DNA of 49,246 nt from Paulinella micropora (lineage: Eukaryota; Cercozoa; Imbricatea; Euglyphida), in contig BJOX01000045.1 of assembly GCA_009731375.1 (NCBI GenBank), positions 238,752 to 287,997 of the forward strand, read 5' to 3'. The position numbers and the translations under genes are program-made. The notes beneath the pieces are model-generated. The model searched no databases and was not told the DNA's origin. It saw only the letters and a program-made list of their open reading frames with translations. Shown piece by piece: positions 30,347 through 41,085 of the stretch (its first letter is position 1; the number at the start of each line of letters is the position of its first letter).

Positions 30347-30518
30347 GTCTTGCTCTTTGCTTGTTTGATTGCTTGTTTACTTTACTTGCTTGCTTAGAAA
30401 CTTGCTTACTAATAAAAGTGCAGCTGGGCTATGAAGGGAAATTGCTTGCAATTAATATAATTTTTTTTTCGGCGAATGCGGCGAACTGGCCCAAGTCGAG
30501 AGCTTTTTTCGGCGAGCT

Positions 30519-31320
<802 letters not shown>

Positions 31321-31329
31321 TTTTTCTGG

Positions 31330-33765
31330 CTTTGCCTTGTATTTTTTTGTTGCTCTGCCTTGTGTATTTTTTCCTTCAAATTTTCTATCTTTTGTGCTCA
31401 GACTGCTTCTTTTTTTGTAATTCATTGTTTATTATTCTTTTCTGAAGTATGTTATTGGTTTTGATCCTTGTTATTCCGGCGGCGCGCTTACTTTTTTTCA
31501 TTTATTCAGGCTTTGCCTTGTATTTTTTTTGTTGCTCTGCCTTGTGTATTTTTTTCTTCAAATTTTTTATCTTGTGTGCTCAGACTGCTTCCTTTTTCTT
31601 TATTCATTGTTTATTATTCTTTTCTGATGTATGTTATTGGTTTTCACCCTTGTTATTCCGGTGGCGCGCTTACTTTCCTTCGTTTTTTTCAGGCTTTGCC
31701 TTGTATTGTTTTTGTTGCTCTGCCTTGTGTATTTTTTTGTTGCTCTGTTTCTTTTTTTTTCCTTCAAATTTTCTATCTTGTGTGCTCAGACTGCTTCCTT
31801 TTTCTTTATTCATTGCTTATTATTCTTTCCTGATGTATGTTATTGGTTTTTATCCTTGTTATTCCGGCGGCACGCTTAGTTTCCTTCATTTTTTCAGGCT
31901 TTGCCTTGTATTTTTTTTGTTGCTCTGTTTCTTTTTTTTTCCTTCAAATTTTCTATCTTGTGTGCTCAGACTGCTTCTTTCTTTAAATTCATTGTTTATT
32001 ATTCTTTCCTGATGTATGTTATTGGTTTTCACCCTTGTTATTCCGGCGGCGCGCTTACTTTCGTTCATTTTTTCAGGCTTTGCCTTGTATTTTTTTTGTT
32101 GCTCTGCTTCTTTTTTTTCCTTCAAATTTTCTATCTTGTGTGCTCAGACTGCTTCCTTTTTCTTTATTCATTGCTTATTATTCTTTCCTGATGTATGTTA
32201 TTGGTTTTGATCCTTGTTATTCCGGCGGCGCGCTTACTTTACTTCATTTTTTCAGGCTTTGCCTTGTATTTTTTTTGTTGCTCTGTTTCTTTTTTTTCCC
32301 CTTCAAATTTTCTATCTTGTGTGCTCAGACCGTGCTTCCTTTTTCTTTATTCATTGCTTATTATTCTTTCCTGATGTATGTTATTGGTTTTCACCCTTGT
32401 TATTCCGGCGGCGCGCTTACTTTCCTTCATTTTTTCAGGCTTTGCCTTGTATTTTTGTTGTTGCTCTGTTTCTTTTTTTTTTCCTACAAATTTTCTATCT
32501 TGTGTGCTCAGACTGCTTCCTTTTTTTAAATTCATTGTTTATTATTCTTTTCTGATGCATGTTATTGGTTTTTATCCTTGTTATTCCGGCGGCGCGCTTA
32601 CTTTCGTTCATTTTTTCAGGCTTTGCCTTGTATTTTTTTTGTTGCTCTGCTTCTTTTTTTTTCCTTCAAATTTTCTATCTTGTGTGCTCAGACTGCTTCC
32701 TTTTTCTTTATTCATTGCTTATTATTCTTTCCTGATGTATGTTATTGGTTTTGATTCTTGTTATTCCGGCGGTGCGCTTACTTTACTTCATTTTTTCAGG
32801 CTTTGCCTTGTATTTTTTTTGTTGCTCTGTTTCTTTTTTTTTCCTACAAATTTTCTATCTTGTGTGCTCAGACTCAGCGGCTTCCTTTTTTTAAATTCAT
32901 TGTTTATTATTCTTTTCTGATGCATGTTATTGGTTTTTATCCTTATTATTCCGGCGGCGCGCTTACTTTCCTTCATTTTTTCAGGCTTTGCCTTGTATTT
33001 TTTTGTTGCTCTGTTTCTTTTTTTTTTCCTACAAATTTTCTATCTTGTGTGCTCAGACTGCTTCCTTTTTTTAAATTCATTGTTTATTATTCTTTTCTGA
33101 TGCATGTTATTGGTTTTTATCCTTGTTATTCCGGCGGCGCGCTTACTTTCGTTCATTTTTTCAGGCTTTGCCTTGTATTTTTTTTGTTGCTCTGCTTCTT
33201 TTTTTTTCCTTCAAATTTTCTATCTTGTGTGCTCAGACTGCTTCCTTTTTCTTTATTCATTGCTTATTATTCTTTCCTGATGTATGTTATTGGTTTTGAT
33301 TCTTGTTATTCCGGCGGTGCGCTTACTTTACTTCATTTTTTCAGGCTTTGCCTTGTATTTTTTTTGTTGCTCTGTTTCTTTTTTTTCCTACAAATTTTCT
33401 ATCTTGTGTGCTCAGACTCAGCGGCTTCCTTTTTTTAAATTCATTGTTTATTATTCTTTTCTGATGCATGTTATTGGTTTTTATCCTTATTATTCCGGCG
33501 GCGCGCTTACTTTCCTTCATTTTTTCAGGCTTTGCCTTGTATTTTTTTGTTGCTCTGTTTTGTGTATTTTTTCCTTCACATTTTCTATCGTGTGTGCTCA
33601 GACTGCTTCCTTTTTTTTAATTCATTGTGTATTATTCTTTCCTGATGTATGTTATTGGTTTTGATCCTTGTTATTCCGGCGGCGCGCTTACTTTCCTTCA
33701 TTTTTTCAGGCTTTGCCTTGTATTTTTTTTGTTGCTCTGTTTCTTTTTTTTTCCTTCACATTTTC

Positions 33766-33766
<1 letters not shown>
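31330..33766 (+). repeat. ~180-bp tandem satellite, 14 units, with higher-order repeat
   Basis: Units begin CTTTGCCTTGTATTTTTTT at 31330, 31511, 31694, 31899, 32078, 32257, 32440, 32621, 32801, 32986, 33166, 33346, 33530 and 33711. Spacing is 179-185 bp, except 205 for the third. The last three-unit block is itself duplicated: 32621-33165 and 33166-33710 share the same variants, for example an extra CAGCGG in the second unit. Each unit contains GTATGT (or GCATGT) about 65 bp before TTTTTTCAG, resembling an intron. The final unit is cut by an AAT array. Confidence 0.93.
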
Positions 33767-33827
<61 letters not shown>

Positions 33828-33828
<1 letters not shown>

Positions 33829-33969
33829 TATCTCCTGCCAATTGCTGGGCCAAAAGGCCATGTGCATCCAGTCCTCCATTCCATAAGGAAAGTCTCCACA
33901 CCAATCGGTGGAATAAAGGAAGTGACGGCATAGAACATTACTCTAGGAGCTTTATACCAATCAGCCCAT
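33828..33969 (-). repeat. Dispersed repeat family A, copy 4
   Basis: Matches 1-130. The (ATT)n tail on the minus strand is 33767-33827. It is cut by the 33970-34117 gap. Confidence 0.8.
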
Positions 33970-34117
33970 NNNNNNNNNNNNNNNNNNNNNNNNNNNNNNN
34001 NNNNNNNNNNNNNNNNNNNNNNNNNNNNNNNNNNNNNNNNNNNNNNNNNNNNNNNNNNNNNNNNNNNNNNNNNNNNNNNNNNNNNNNNNNNNNNNNNNNN
34101 NNNNNNNNNNNNNNNNN

Positions 34118-34216
34118 CGGTATGTTCAATGAAAATACTGGTGGCACCGACGGGAATCGAACTGGCGACAGGGCCCAGATGGTAGAACTTGACCACTGGG
34201 CTATCACGGTGTCCAC
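34118..34216 (-). repeat. tRNA-derived SINE (family C), head, minus strand
   Basis: Reverse complement of the tRNA-like head with both boxes intact. The rest is in the gap to the left. AAT arrays follow at 34217-34302 and 34469-34594, with 165 bases of unique sequence between them. Confidence 0.8.
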
Positions 34217-34303
<87 letters not shown>

Positions 34304-34464
34304 CCGGAAAGATCGATGGAACCAGTTGCCTCGCTGCCGGTTCCCTGAAGCTCTCTCAATCGCTAGTCCTTGGCATGACGTAAATTTAAACTGCCCGTCC
34401 TTGGCATGACCTTAAATGGCCGGTCCTAGCATGACTTGAAACTGCCCCGGGGATAGATAGATAG

Positions 34465-34594
<130 letters not shown>

Positions 34595-34628
34595 TTGTTC
34601 TTCTTGTTGTTGTGGTTGTTGTTTTCAG

Positions 34629-35135
34629 CTCGACCATCATAACCAAGCCCTTGCACGGCAGAGAGTAGGTCCTGCTGAGGGGGCATATTTCAGAGAGTTA
34701 GCTGAGGAATTCAGGCAGAATGTAGGGCTGCCTGAGGGTGCTACTTGGCAGTCGTTAAATAGTCAAAGCCGTGGCACACTTAGAGTGCCTACAGGAGTGG
34801 GTCGCAGGTTCACAGAAAGGTTGTTTGAGAGGCGACACCCTGACAGGGTGTCCTCCAGCGACACTGGCAGGGCCCTCGACGAGTACAACTCTGTTGAACC
34901 GCAGCGGACGGGGGATTGGCGTGAAGTTTACGACTTAGCTAGTAGTAGGCGCGGCCGAAAAGCAGAGCGGGCTCGCTTTATAGATTCCGATGATGAAGAT
35001 GAAGAGTCCGAGCCAGTCCGCGGCCGCGGCCTGAAACGAGAGGCGGACTCCGAGCTAGTCCGCCGCGGCAGTACTGCCGGCGTCAAGAAGCTGCGCTTAG
35101 CGCACAACCCTGCTGTGATGGCGACTCTGGATCGG
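34629..35135 (+). CDS. Gene 1, predicted exon 5
   Basis: The open frame starts directly at a strong acceptor: pyrimidine/GTT-rich tract, then TTTTCAG|CTC. It encodes about 169 residues: a helical start (LDHHNQALARQR), AYFRELAEEFRQNVGLPEG, then a charged part with an acidic cluster (IDSDDEDEESEP) and LKREAD, which fits a sumoylation consensus (hydrophobic-K-x-E). Joining to exon 4 in phase 0 gives a continuous helix-like sequence, which supports the model. The 3' end is uncertain: GATCGG|GTGTTT at 35135 keeps phase with the acceptor at 35558, but the frame stays open into a CT array. Confidence 0.55.
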
Positions 35136-35189
35136 GTGTTTCGTGCAACGCCTTCCGCCTCTCTCTCTCTCTCTCTCCCTCTCTTTCAC

Positions 35190-35227
<38 letters not shown>

Positions 35228-35335
35228 ATCTCTTTCTGTAGTAGACATGATTTGAATTTATTTTAGTATATATCCTTTTTAGGTGGGATACCTTCCCTAG
35301 TTCCTGCAACTTCAGATTCTGGCTTTCTCTCTTTC

Positions 35336-35425
<90 letters not shown>

Positions 35426-35453
35426 CTTTTTTTCTCTCTCTCTNNNNNNNNNN

Positions 35454-35511
<58 letters not shown>

Positions 35512-35558
35512 GCTCTCTCGCTCTCTCTCCTCCCACCCCCTTCTTCTCCCTCCTTTAG
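35136..35558. repeat. (CT)n array, probable intron of gene 1
   Basis: CT dinucleotide repeat with a 10-base gap, ending in a pyrimidine tract and TCCTTTAG, a good splice acceptor immediately before the minisatellite exon. Confidence 0.7.
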
Positions 35559-36215
35559 ATCGGTCGTCCTCGACGTCGTCTTCGAGCTCGTCCGCTGTGG
35601 GGTGGTCCTCGTCGACGTCGTCTTCGAGCCCGTCCGCTGTGGTCGTCCTCGACGTCGTCTTCGAGCCCGTCCGCTGTGGGGTGGTCCTCGTCGACGTCGT
35701 CTTCGAGCCCGTCCGCTGTGGGGTGGTCCTCGTCGACGTCATCTTCGAGCCCGTCCGCTGTGGGAAGGTCGTCCTCGACGTCGTCTTCGAGCCCGTCCGC
35801 TGTGGGGTGGTCCTCGTCGACGTCGTCTTCGAGCCCGTCCGCTGTCGGGAGGTCCTCGTCGACGTCGTCTTCGAGCCCGTCCGCTGTGGGGAGGTCGTCC
35901 TCGACGTCATCTTCGAGCCCGTCCGCTGTGGGGTGGTCCTCGTCGACGTCGTCTTCGAGCCCGTCCGCTGTGGGGTGGTCCTCGTCGACGTCGTCTTCGA
36001 GCCCGTCCGCTGTGGGGTGGTCGTCCTCGACGTCGTCTTCGACCCCGTCGGTTGTGGTGAGGTCCTCGTCGACGTCGTCTTCGAGCCCGTCCGCTGTGGG
36101 GTGGTCCTCGTCGACGTCGTCTTCGAGCCCGTCGGTTGTGGTGAGGTCCTCCTCGACCTCGTCTTCGAGCCCGTCGGCTGTGGGGTCCTCGACCGCGTCT
36201 TCGAGCGGGTGGTCG
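35559..36215 (+). repeat. ~39-48-bp GC-rich coding minisatellite
   Basis: About fifteen units of the type GACGTCGTCTTCGAGCCCGT followed by CCGCTGTGGGG and a short variable spacer. Several frames stay open on both strands, giving Ser-rich, Val/Phe-rich or Arg-rich products on plus and Asp/Glu-rich on minus. The frame that leads into the RING-like sequence reads Arg-rich for two units and SSSTSSSSPSAVGW thereafter, owing to an indel in the third unit. Confidence 0.85.
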
Positions 36216-36900
36216 TCTTCGAGGCAGTCGCCTGTTTCTGTCAAGACAGAGGCAGACATGCCTCGTCGCAAAAGGGAAGTTGATGCAAATTGCCGTATTT
36301 GCCATGAAGTAATACAGGATGTCTTGGGCCAAGAGGTCAGAAGTCCGCAGTTGAGGTTAGCAGAGGTGGTGTGCTGTTGTGCCCCCTTCCATCGCAAGTG
36401 TCTTGTTACTTGGTGGAATCTTTAAATGCAGGCAGAAAGTCGAACTACCCAATTGCCCGCACTGTAGGAAGGTTCCCAGCAATAGCTTCCGTACTTCTCA
36501 TTTCTATGGGCATGAGATTGTGAGGTGGAAGCCACTTAGCAGGAAAGCAATAGCGCAAAAGTCGTCTCCCATAGATATCACTGCAGACGAGTCAGAGTTC
36601 TTCCAGTTTCAGCCCCTTCCTGCCCGGGTAAAACCCGAGCCTGGTAGTGAGTCCGCCGCCCCTGCTGAATCTAGTGCGGCTGTTATCGCCCACCAAGATG
36701 GAAAGCATGAGGTAGCTGGTGCTGAATCTAGTGCGGCTGTTATCGCCCACCAAGATGGAGAGTACGAGGTTGCTGAAACAGAAGATCTAGCTGCTGCGAT
36801 CAGGAAGGGGGCGCAAATAAAGCTGCCAGAGCCTGTCCTTGATGAGGAGAAGCAGTTGAGGTGGGCTGTGGAAGAATCTAGTATCCGGGCAGCGCAGTAG
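35559..36900 (+). CDS. Gene 1, predicted last exon(s): Ser-rich repeat, RING-like finger, UIM
   Basis: After the Ser-rich repeat the frame reads VKTEADMPRRKREVDANC and a RING-type zinc finger: CRIC (36291-36302), then CCCAPFHRKCLVTW (36372-36413), then NCPHCR (36451-36468). The spacing, C-x2-C...C-x-C-x3-H-x2-C...C-x2-C, fits a C4HC3 or RING-H2 variant typical of E3 ubiquitin ligases. Between HRKC and CPHC the frame shifts: either a one-base indel or removal of a 19-nt GT-AG segment (36413-36431) restores it. Downstream are PIDITADESE (SUMO-interacting-like), VKPEPGSES (sumoylation consensus), a duplicated block ESSAAVIAHQDG, and DEEKQLRWAVEESS at the C-terminus, which fits a ubiquitin-interacting motif. 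The stop is TAG 36898-36900. Inferred role: a ubiquitin ligase-like protein that may act on SUMO-modified targets. Confidence 0.6.
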
Positions 36901-36907
36901 CTAGTAA

Positions 36908-36929
36908 CAGCACGGAGTGGTCAAAAACG
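36908..36929 (+). promoter_or_regulatory. Shared motif GGAGTGGTCAAAAACG, copy 2
   Basis: Differs by one base from 29208-29229. It lies between the stop of gene 1 and the ATG of gene 2, only 5 bases before the latter, so it would be in the gene 2 5' leader. Confidence 0.4.
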
Positions 36930-36934
36930 CGAAG

Positions 36935-37054
36935 ATGTCACAGAGGTTGGTGTCAGCACGCAAGCATAGGGTCCAGAGGGAGAGCCGCGAAGCTCGAGCT
37001 GCAAAATTCGCCAAGTGTTACGACAGGCTTCTTTCCGTGCGCAAGCCTGGCCAA
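36935..37054 (+). CDS. Gene 2, predicted exon 1
   Basis: ATG 36935, encoding about 40 mostly basic residues (MSQRLVSARKHRVQRESREARAAKFAKC...VRKPGQ). The donor is CAA|GTCTCT in phase 0, followed by a CT-rich intron to 37170. It starts 35 bases after the gene 1 stop. The sequence looks like a basic nucleic-acid-binding or nuclear-localising segment; no family is recognised. Confidence 0.5.
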
Positions 37055-37170
37055 GTCTCTCTCTCTCTTTCTTTGTCTCTTTCTCTCTCTTTCCTTTTTT
37101 TTTGTGTTTGGGTTTTTTGTTGTTGTTGTTTTTTGTTTGTTTTCTCTTGTGCTTCTTTTGTAGTGTACAG

Positions 37171-37360
37171 GAGAGCCAAAATGTGGCAAGCGCGGAGGCA
37201 GCCCGCAATGTCGGCGGTCAGTTGACAGGTACATATCCATCTATCTATCTATCCATGTATCCATCTATCCATCTATGTATCTATCTATCTAAAATATGGA
37301 ACTATGTGACGAGCGTGGAGGCAGTCAACTGTCTGCCAGTCAGCAACGGCGGCGCTGAGG

Positions 37361-37434
<74 letters not shown>

Positions 37435-37560
37435 CCTGTCTATGTATCTGTCTATGTATTCATCCATTCAAACTGCAGGACAGTCGCAATGTGGCGAGCG
37501 CGGAGGTTGTCGGCAATGGCGCCGCTCAGGTTTCTATCTATCTATCTATCTATCTATCTG

Positions 37561-37616
<56 letters not shown>

Positions 37617-37787
37617 AAATGTAGAACAATAATGTGACGAGCGTGGAGGCACTGCCAGTCAGCAACGGCGGCGCTCAGGTATCTATCTATCTATCTGTCT
37701 ATCTATCTATCTATTCATCCATTCAAACTGTAGGACAGTCCCAATGTGGCGAGCGCGGAGGTAGTAGGCTATGGCGGTGCTCAGGTT

Positions 37788-37879
<92 letters not shown>

Positions 37880-38312
37880 CACAATCCTGTTCCCTCAGGG
37901 TGCCCTTTCTCGCTTGTTGAGCCCGGAATAAAGCCCACAGTGCTCTGTCGGTTTATACTAGACTGTCGAACAGTCTCGAAACTCCATCTGCTTACTGGGC
38001 CCTCTGTAATGGAGGTGGGAGCTCGTTCTGCAAGGGGCGCTTATGGAACGAGCCCTGGCCCCGCCTGGTACTAGGGAGCTTTGGTATCGCCTGTATCAGT
38101 CCCTTCCGTGCAAACATCACGGCTTAGCTGGGCATCGGGTTAATACTTTACCCACAGACTTCCTGGTTGACGAAATCAGAAGCTCCTTTTTTCTGACATT
38201 AGTCGATATTTCATCTATCTATCTATCTATCCATCTATCTATCTGTTTATCTGAAAAATAGGTTAACAGTAACGAGGCAAGCGCAGACGCAGGGCACATC
38301 ATTGGCGGCCAG
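37171..38312 (+). CDS. Gene 2, array of six homologous mini-exons
   Basis: Six related segments: 37171-37221 (51 nt), 37300-37359 (60), 37479-37529 (51), 37625-37678 (54), 37734-37784 (51) and 38262-38312 (51). All are multiples of three, read in phase 0 and encode a 17-20-residue motif around N-V-A-S-A-E...G-G-A/G-Q (for example [17 protein letters not shown]). Four end CAG|GT and one GAG|GT. Copies 1, 3, 4, 5 and 6 begin after an AG. Introns are mostly (TATC)n. Copy 1 lacks a GT right after CAG (nearest donor 37229, out of phase) and copy 2 has GG instead of the acceptor AG, so these two may be skipped. The intron between copies 5 and 6 also holds about 325 bp of unrelated sequence (37880-38205). 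Confidence 0.6.
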
Positions 38313-38372
38313 GTATTTTCATCTCTCGGGCCCAACCCTTGTTGATAATAAACCTCATTAACTTTCATGTAG

Positions 38373-38837
38373 ATGGGGTCAGCCTCGCCAAGTAAGCAGC
38401 AGCAGAACGAGTTTGAGGGCTGGCCGCCAGCTGTAGGAAGTTTTGTAGTAGTGCCAGAAGCTGACTGCAAGAGTGAAGTAGACGAACTGTTTCAAGCTGA
38501 GGCGATAAGGGCATGGCAAGTGGGGAAAGTGAAGAGATGTTGGGTAGAGGAAGAGGTGGCTATGGTAGAGTTGATCATGTACGGTACCGCGGATGCAAAT
38601 ACGCTTACTGGCACATACGGTCCTGCCAGATGCTCCAGAAGATCTGGGGCGTGGAGTTTTAAGGTTTCGGGAAAAGAATCCAAAGCTACGAAGAGGGAAT
38701 ACACTTGGAGTGAAAGCAGAGCTTTCGGCTTTTATCTCACAGCACAGCACAAAATCCCGGCAGACAGCCAAGAAGTAATCAGCAAGCTTCTACATGAGCT
38801 GCAAATCCCCATTGAACAGGAAGTGAAGTTTATTTAG
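38373..38837 (+). CDS. Gene 2, terminal exon with possible small beta-barrel domain
   Basis: Acceptor TTTCATGTAG|ATGGGG in phase 0 with mini-exon 6. It encodes 154 residues: a Gln-rich start, then a globular region, WPPAVGSFVVVPEAD...IRAWQVGKVKRCWVEEEVAMVELIMYG. This alternates like an SH3/Tudor/BAH-type chromatin-reader barrel (GSFVVV...WQVGKV...). More globular sequence follows to the stop at 38835-38837. The fold assignment is a guess from the pattern. It could also be a self-contained short gene beginning at its own ATG. Confidence 0.55.
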   Translation: MGSASPSKQQQNEFEGWPPAVGSFVVVPEADCKSEVDELFQAEAIRAWQVGKVKRCWVEEEVAMVELIMYGTADANTLTGTYGPARCSRRSGAWSFKVSGKESKATKREYTWSESRAFGFYLTAQHKIPADSQEVISKLLHELQIPIEQEVKFI

Positions 38838-38890
38838 GAGAGAGGGAGAGAGGGGGCGGGGGAGAGAGAGAGAGAGAGGGGGGGGGGGAG

Positions 38891-39206
38891 ATGCAAGTTA
38901 TTATTAATAATGCTAATTAATATTAATGATGATTATTAATAATAATTAATATTAATAATAGTCATCATTGATCATAGTATTCTGACGCAAACACTGTTTT
39001 AATGTTATTAACAATATTAATAAAATATTAATACTTGCCACTAGGCGGTTGAACACTGTTTTATTAATAATAATAATAATATTAATAATAATAATAATAA
39101 ATTATATTTATATGTTACTCTGAAATAGTTTGACGTATATAGAAAAGTTTGACGTATATAGAAAAGTTTGACATATATAATAAAAAGTTTGACGTCAAAC
39201 TTTTTA
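38891..39206. repeat. AT-rich block with GTCAAACTTT units (right end of putative element)
   Basis: From inside to outside: TTAATATTAATAATAATT repeats (38895-39105), three AAAAGTTTGACGTATATAG units (about 39128-39175), then the palindrome AAGTTTGACGTCAAACTT (39185-39204). Read on the minus strand this gives palindrome, GTCAAACTTTTCTATATAC units, then TTAATATTAA, the same order as 27381-27700 read on the plus strand. 39207-39515 is unique with no gene recognised. Confidence 0.65.
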
Positions 39207-39551
39207 TACTTTCAAGAACTTTCAAGAATAGTTATTTATTAACAAGGGTTTACCAGACCACGAGTGACCGTGCTCGCCCCTTGGTTTTGCAGTACAAGTA
39301 AGTGTAGGGTTTTGCTTTTGGTTTTAGGGTAAGGGCAAGGTAAAGGGCAGGGTAAGTATGTTCATTAGTGCGTGCGAGCTGTGCTCACTTTGAAGGCTCT
39401 AAGAGGGAAGTCTTTGGAAGGGAATTCAAATTGGTTTTGGTTGTATTGTAACGGATTAGTTGTGTTAGAGTGGAAGGTTCGTTCGTACTGCCAGTGAGAG
39501 AAAAATACAAGTTGGTTGGGAATTAAGGGAAACTGCCAGGTGAGCAACGGG

Positions 39552-39905
39552 ATGAATATGTGGCACGACAATTTAGACACGTGCAGGCAGCAACACAGAG
39601 ACGAGGCATACTGGGAGTTGAAAGAGGCGGTACGGCACGGGATGTGGCAGCTAGGAGGGTTGGAGGACATGTTCCCGCCAGAAGAACTCCCGGCACTGCG
39701 GGAGTTCAATGAGGCCAATATCAAGGCGAAGGGATGGGCGCGAAAGGATAAGGGTTACTACCACCGGGCAGCCAACATGCGACCCAAAGGCACGGAGGGA
39801 GAGCGACGGGAGGAAATGCGGGACGGGTATCGGAGGACACAGCCAAACGATACCCCTCCCATACCCGGGTATGATACCCGGTATGATACCCCTGGGGTAT
39901 CATAA
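39552..39905 (+). CDS. Unknown small ORF ending in a palindromic minisatellite
   Basis: An ATG at 39552 opens about 117 residues: MNMWHDNLDTCRQQHRDEAYWELKEAVRHGMW..., with PPEELPALREFNEANIKAKGW. The frame looks protein-like (Trp, Glu/Lys mix, helical) up to about 39845, then reads GYDTRYDTPG from the GGTATCATACC repeat and stops. No family is recognised. It may be an exon whose real end is before the repeat. Confidence 0.4.
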   Translation: MNMWHDNLDTCRQQHRDEAYWELKEAVRHGMWQLGGLEDMFPPEELPALREFNEANIKAKGWARKDKGYYHRAANMRPKGTEGERREEMRDGYRRTQPNDTPPIPGYDTRYDTPGVS

Positions 39906-40160
39906 ACCGATACCCCTAGTCCATATACCCCTGTCCCATACCCCGGGGTATGATACTCCTGTCCCATACCCCTGTTCCATACATCGGGGGGGGGGGGGTA
40001 TGGGGGGGCGGGCCCGGGGAGGGTATCATACCCCAGGGGTACTGGGGAAGGGTATCATATCCCAGGGGTATGGAAGGGGGGGTATGTGGAGGGGGGGGTA
40101 TCCATCCCCAGGGGTATTATACCGGGTATCATACCGGGTATCATACCTGGTATCGTTTGG
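39858..40160. repeat. GGTATCATACCC palindromic minisatellite
   Basis: Many degenerate copies of ATACCCC and its complement GGGGTAT, several as perfect palindromes, for example ATGATACCCC-T-GGGGTATCAT (39883-39903) and CCGGGTATCATACCGGGTATC. It contains a G-run near 39990. Confidence 0.8.
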
Positions 40161-40309
40161 CTGTGAGGCTTCATCATCGACAGCATCTTCATCTACTATG
40201 TCCGCTGCATCGGCCCTTGGCCAACCATCGGCCCCTGCACCTGGCACACCGCAATCGTTCCAGAATGCGCTGACCAACCCTCCGTCGTTACAAGCTCCGT
40301 TGTTCCTCT

Positions 40310-40715
40310 AACATCTAGTCACAACTATCAACAGAGTAGGCGGCGCTCTTCAAGCAAACGCGAACGCTCAACATCACCGGTACCCTCTTCTCCTAATTGC
40401 TCTCAAGTTCCGCCAGTCTCGCCTCCGCCACCTCGGCTCACCCAACCGACTACCAGTCCAGTCGCCGGGTTGAGTAAAGCATCTACGAGAGCACATACCA
40501 GCGCCCGCCGGAGGGCAGCCCGCGCATCTTCTGGCCGTTCGACAGCTGCGTCCAGTTCGTCATCGACCTCTGCGACAAATACAGCCGCATCGCCAGCCCA
40601 ACCGCAGGCACCTGCAACATCTTCTAGTAGCTCGTCCTCCTCGTCCAGTTCGTTGTCGGTACCTGCGGCAAGCCCAGCTAGGGTGCGAGCCCTATCCTGC
40701 CATTCCCCAGTGTAA
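40310..40715 (+). CDS. Ser/Pro/Ala-rich disordered ORF (doubtful)
   Basis: The open frame ends TAA 40713-40715 and encodes low-complexity Ser/Pro/Thr/Ala with Arg patches (RRRSSSKRERSTSP, SSSSSSSSSSLSVP). No domain and no clear start. The C-rich plus-strand composition continues through 42131. It could be the disordered part of an exon or non-coding. Confidence 0.25.
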
Positions 40716-41085
40716 GGAGGCCCTCGAGTCACATACTCGCTAAGCCCACTTGGACTATACAGGACCCGCACCCCCACCGCCGAAGACCGCGACAAGGTGG
40801 GACCACGAAACCAGCTGGCACAGAGAGAAGCAATGGCGCCGATACCAACCCCACCTCTTTCACCTCCAGCTGAGGGTTATGTCCGGGTCATCCCTACGAG
40901 ATCGAGCCACCCTTGGTCGGGATTCTCCAACTTTACGAACATGCCAGCCCATCAACTGGAAATTCAAAAAGCCTATGGCACCAACGGCTCCCCAGGCATG
41001 ACAAGGAACTCTACATTGTTCGAGACATTTTCGCCACGTTTTTTCCGACAGCGGCCATGACCATGATTCCAGGCACTCACCCGCA

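Noticed and set aside
31449-33664. Phe/Leu-rich membrane-like open frames over the satellite
   Set aside because: The frames follow the T-rich 180-bp unit and restart in different frames in successive units; no conserved protein is implied.
38891-39110. Replication origin or regulatory AT island
   Set aside because: TTAATATTAA repeats alone do not show this; the mirror arrangement with 27565-27700 is better explained as element ends.
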